The notes beneath the pieces are model-generated. The model had not been told where the DNA came from. It searched no databases and saw only the letters and a program-made list of their open reading frames with translations. This document shows, in pieces, positions 5,743 to 6,559 of a DNA stretch of 6,559 nt. A program made the position numbers and the translations under genes. Source of the stretch: an uncultured Limnohabitans sp. (GTDB lineage: Bacteria; Pseudomonadota; Gammaproteobacteria; Burkholderiales; Burkholderiaceae_C); assembly GCF_937889215.1 (NCBI RefSeq), contig NZ_CALBEX010000534.1:1-6559 (forward strand). Direction: 5' to 3'. Position 1 is the stretch's first letter; every line of letters starts with the position of its first letter.

Positions 5743-6065
5743 TCATGACCCCCAAAAAAACCGAGTGGACCGACGTGGCCGCCGAGGCCGATTTGTTTGA
5801 AGGTGCGGGCATCGCCGTGACGCCAGAGGGCCAAGACATTGCGCTGTTCAGCGTGGACGGCGAGGTGTTTGCCATCAACAACCTGTGCACCCACGGCAAC
5901 GCCAAGCTCTGCGAAGGCTTTGTCGAAGGCGATCACGTGGAATGCCCCTTCCACCAGGCCCAGTTCAGCCTGCATGACGGCTCGGTGGCCTGCGGCCCGG
6001 CGACCGAGCCGGCCAAGACTTGGCCGGTCAAGGTGGAGGGTGGCCGGGTGTTCTTGCAGCTTTAA
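5739..6065 (+). CDS. nagAb: Rieske-type [2Fe-2S] ferredoxin of the salicylate hydroxylase
   Basis: This 108-residue protein is of the naphthalene-dioxygenase-type ferredoxin family (usual length about 104). The Rieske ligands are C50-x-H52 ([11 protein letters not shown]) and C69-x2-H72 ([13 protein letters not shown]), with 16 residues between the pairs. The C-terminal part ([22 protein letters not shown]) fits the family. It carries single electrons from a flavin reductase to the Rieske centre of NagG. The ATG at 5739 overlaps the nagH stop; a second ATG at 5745 would shorten it by two residues. There is no obvious Shine-Dalgarno sequence, so coupling to nagH translation is likely. In known nag clusters this protein also serves naphthalene dioxygenase; no such genes are in the window, so the name follows position and similarity only. 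Its stop codon overlaps that of the convergent relE-like gene. Confidence 0.87.
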   Translation: MIMTPKKTEWTDVAAEADLFEGAGIAVTPEGQDIALFSVDGEVFAINNLCTHGNAKLCEGFVEGDHVECPFHQAQFSLHDGSVACGPATEPAKTWPVKVEGGRVFLQL

Positions 6066-6364
6066 GGCTTGGAGCCCAGTAGCCGGTCCAAGGTGGATTG
6101 GTAGACCCTGCTGTTTTCGCGGCGGTCAACAGCCATGACCATGACGATCAGAAAATCGTCCTCAACACCGTAAACCAGTCGGACGCCTTGCTTGAGCAGT
6201 TTGATCTTGTAGTAACCTTGCAAGTCCCCATGCAATGCGCCGCCAGGGACGTGTGGGTTTTCTAGGCGTTTTTTGAGCAGTTTACGCAAAGGCTCTTTGA
6301 CGGAGCCATCCAGTGCCTGCCATTCGGCCAAAGCCTCAGGCAAGAATTTCAAGGCGTAAGTCAC
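6062..6364 (-). CDS. relE: RelE/ParE-superfamily toxin (RelE/StbE-like)
   Basis: This 100-residue protein aligns along its length with E. coli RelE as I recall it: an N-terminal ALKFLPEALAEWQAL helix region, then GDLQGYYKIKL, GVRLVYGVEDD and AVDRRENSRVY. Equivalents of the residues needed for ribosome-dependent mRNA cleavage by RelE are present (K53, K55, R62, R82, Y88), so the enzyme is probably active: it would cut mRNA in the ribosomal A site. The start is GTG at 6364, three bases after the antitoxin stop codon, so translation is likely coupled and the antitoxin is made first, as usual for type II pairs. I see no separate promoter. The stop TAA shares TTAA at 6062-6065 with the stop of the convergent ferredoxin gene. 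Confidence 0.88.
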   Translation of the reverse strand: MTYALKFLPEALAEWQALDGSVKEPLRKLLKKRLENPHVPGGALHGDLQGYYKIKLLKQGVRLVYGVEDDFLIVMVMAVDRRENSRVYQSTLDRLLGSKP

Positions 6365-6367
6365 CGC

Positions 6368-6559
6368 TTAAACCGTGTCGATGTCCACCGAAATGGCTTG
6401 CGCCTTTTGCTCCAAGCGTAATCTGACCAAGTTTTCCAGATCACGGTCTGCCATTTGATCCAGCATGGCTTCAAACAAAGCAGGCTCGACCATGTAGAAC
6501 GCGGCCTTGTTGTGGCTGAGTACGGCCACGGGGCGCCGGTTGGCAGAACGCAAAACTGA
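6368..6559 (-). CDS. Phd/YefM-family antitoxin (StbD-like), N-terminus beyond window
   Basis: The visible 63 residues read SVLRSANRRPVAVLSHNKAA, FYMVEPALFEAML, a helical stretch DQMADRDLENLVRLRLEQK, and a short tail ending IDTV. The pattern R-x-P-V-A-V-L then F-Y-x-V-x-P-A is typical of the StbD branch of Phd/YefM antitoxins, which partner RelE-like toxins. Phd proteins bind the operator as dimers through the N-terminal part; their C-terminal helix wraps and blocks the toxin. The frame is open to the window edge with no credible start (the TTG at 6553 falls within conserved sequence), so about 15-25 residues should lie outside. The promoter and operator of the pair are therefore also outside. 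Confidence 0.8.
   Translation of the reverse strand, partial: SVLRSANRRPVAVLSHNKAAFYMVEPALFEAMLDQMADRDLENLVRLRLEQKAQAISVDIDTV

Overview
The window looks like chromosomal or accessory DNA from a Betaproteobacterium of the order Burkholderiales, most likely the family Comamonadaceae. I base this on the moderately GC-rich coding regions, on salicylate 5-hydroxylase genes that read very close to the nag genes known from Ralstonia, Polaromonas and relatives, and on a secreted repeat protein of a style I associate with that family. The assignment comes from recalled family sequences, not from a search.

Left part (about 1-2700), all on the minus strand. The window edge cuts what is probably the very start of a tRNA-guanine transglycosylase gene (tgt, 11 codons). 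About 175 bases further along is a strong bidirectional hairpin terminator (211-242). It closes a large gene (257-2690) for an exported protein of about 810 residues: signal peptide, a cysteine-bearing N-terminal region, about twenty 23-residue repeats in two arrays, and a C-terminal peptidoglycan-binding domain. The gene is broken by one frameshift near 1314-1322, between the two arrays. It is therefore a decaying gene, a phase-variant state or a sequence error. An AT-rich 80-base promoter region precedes it.

Middle and right part (2849-6065). A LysR-family regulator of the NahR/NagR type (minus strand) is divergent from a compact plus-strand operon: nagG (oxygenase alpha subunit), nagH (beta subunit) and a Rieske ferredoxin (nagAb type). 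Together these would hydroxylate salicylate, or a close relative, to gentisate. The divergent gap carries a nested inverted repeat that is a good operator candidate, followed by an unusually long leader of about 170 bases. The ferredoxin reductase (nagAa) that normally sits in such clusters is absent, so electrons must come from a reductase encoded elsewhere. No gentisate-cleaving gene is present in the window.

Right edge (6062-6559). A RelE-type toxin gene and its Phd/StbD-like antitoxin gene (cut by the window edge) lie on the minus strand. They converge on the ferredoxin gene so tightly that the two stop codons share the bases TTAA. The catabolic operon therefore ends directly against a toxin-antitoxin pair with no terminator between them.

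I see no tRNA, rRNA, CRISPR array or insertion sequence. The least explained element is the large 23-residue-repeat envelope protein.
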